Part shown: positions 63,928-64,000 of the stretch, one piece after another
Layout of the letters: every line of letters begins with the position of its first letter
Position numbering within the stretch: the stretch's first letter is position 1
DNA from: Eutrigla gurnardus
Taxonomy: Eukaryota; Chordata; Actinopteri; Perciformes; Triglidae
DNA length: 64,000 nucleotides
NCBI GenBank assembly: GCA_963514095.1
Contig: OY741282.1
Span: 16,202,921-16,266,920, forward strand
Direction: 5' to 3'
Program-made: the position numbers and the translations under genes
The notes under the pieces: model-generated
What the model was told of the DNA's origin: nothing
Database searches by the model: none
Seen by the model: only the letters and a program-made list of their open reading frames with translations

Positions 63928-64000
63928 ATGTTCTGCCGTGACGTCATCAAACGGGAAGTGAGCTCGTTGTTCTCCATGGTTGCTGCCTGGCTGCGGTGCG
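63928..64000 (+). CDS. Possible first exon of a neighbouring + strand gene (partial)
   Basis: An ATG in strong context (GCCGCCATG) at 63928 opens a frame that stays open to the window edge (MFCRDVIKREVSSLFS then MVAAWLRC). A second in-frame ATG is at 63976. The surrounding sequence is CG-rich and carries a perfect CRE, TGACGTCA, at 63939-63946. This suggests the promoter or first exon of a gene divergent from hsdl2. I do not recognise the protein; the real start may be the second ATG or further right. Confidence 0.3.
   Translation, partial: MFCRDVIKREVSSLFSMVAAWLRC

Overview
This window is genomic DNA from a ray-finned (teleost) fish. All genes are vertebrate, multi-exon and GT-AG spliced. 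The non-coding DNA is packed with fish-typical microsatellites, minisatellites, an L2-type LINE fragment, short inverted-repeat elements and a tRNA-SINE/RTE-like repeat. No tRNA, rRNA or CRISPR array was seen, and nothing suggests prokaryotic or viral origin.

Layout. Four genes lie on the + strand: lmbrd2 (158-4802, 5' end outside the window), cfap53 (8209-12243), myo5b (14532-36279, 39 coding exons) and il7r (40295-44613). Three lie on the - strand: capsl (49540 down to 47075), an epidermal-type arachidonate lipoxygenase (57584 down to 50968, 14 exons) and hsdl2 (63291 down to 59479, 11 coding exons). A + strand first exon of a further gene may start at 63928. I rebuilt every gene by joining splice-compatible exons. 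Total lengths are close to family norms: MYO5B 1841 aa, CFAP53 528, IL7R 412, CAPSL 208, lipoxygenase 659, HSDL2 414. The models are therefore largely complete, and no gene looks broken.

The genes do not form one pathway. lmbrd2 is a membrane protein linked to receptor signalling. cfap53 is an axoneme/centriolar-satellite laterality factor. myo5b is a recycling-endosome motor. il7r is a lymphocyte cytokine receptor. capsl is an EF-hand protein of ciliated cells. The lipoxygenase and hsdl2 belong to lipid metabolism. Their grouping is of genomic interest: human orthologues are on chromosomes 5, 18 and 9, the trio that together correspond to the bird Z chromosome.

The main points for a second look are: a lipoxygenase whose C-terminal iron-ligand isoleucine is replaced by arginine in an otherwise intact gene; a pair of perfect RFX X-box palindromes 60 bp apart just upstream of cfap53; a possible alternative first exon of myo5b; a 24/27-bp minisatellite family recurring at four places around lmbrd2 and il7r, with a ~498-bp higher-order repeat; and several nested transposable elements. 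I found no previously undescribed molecular system.
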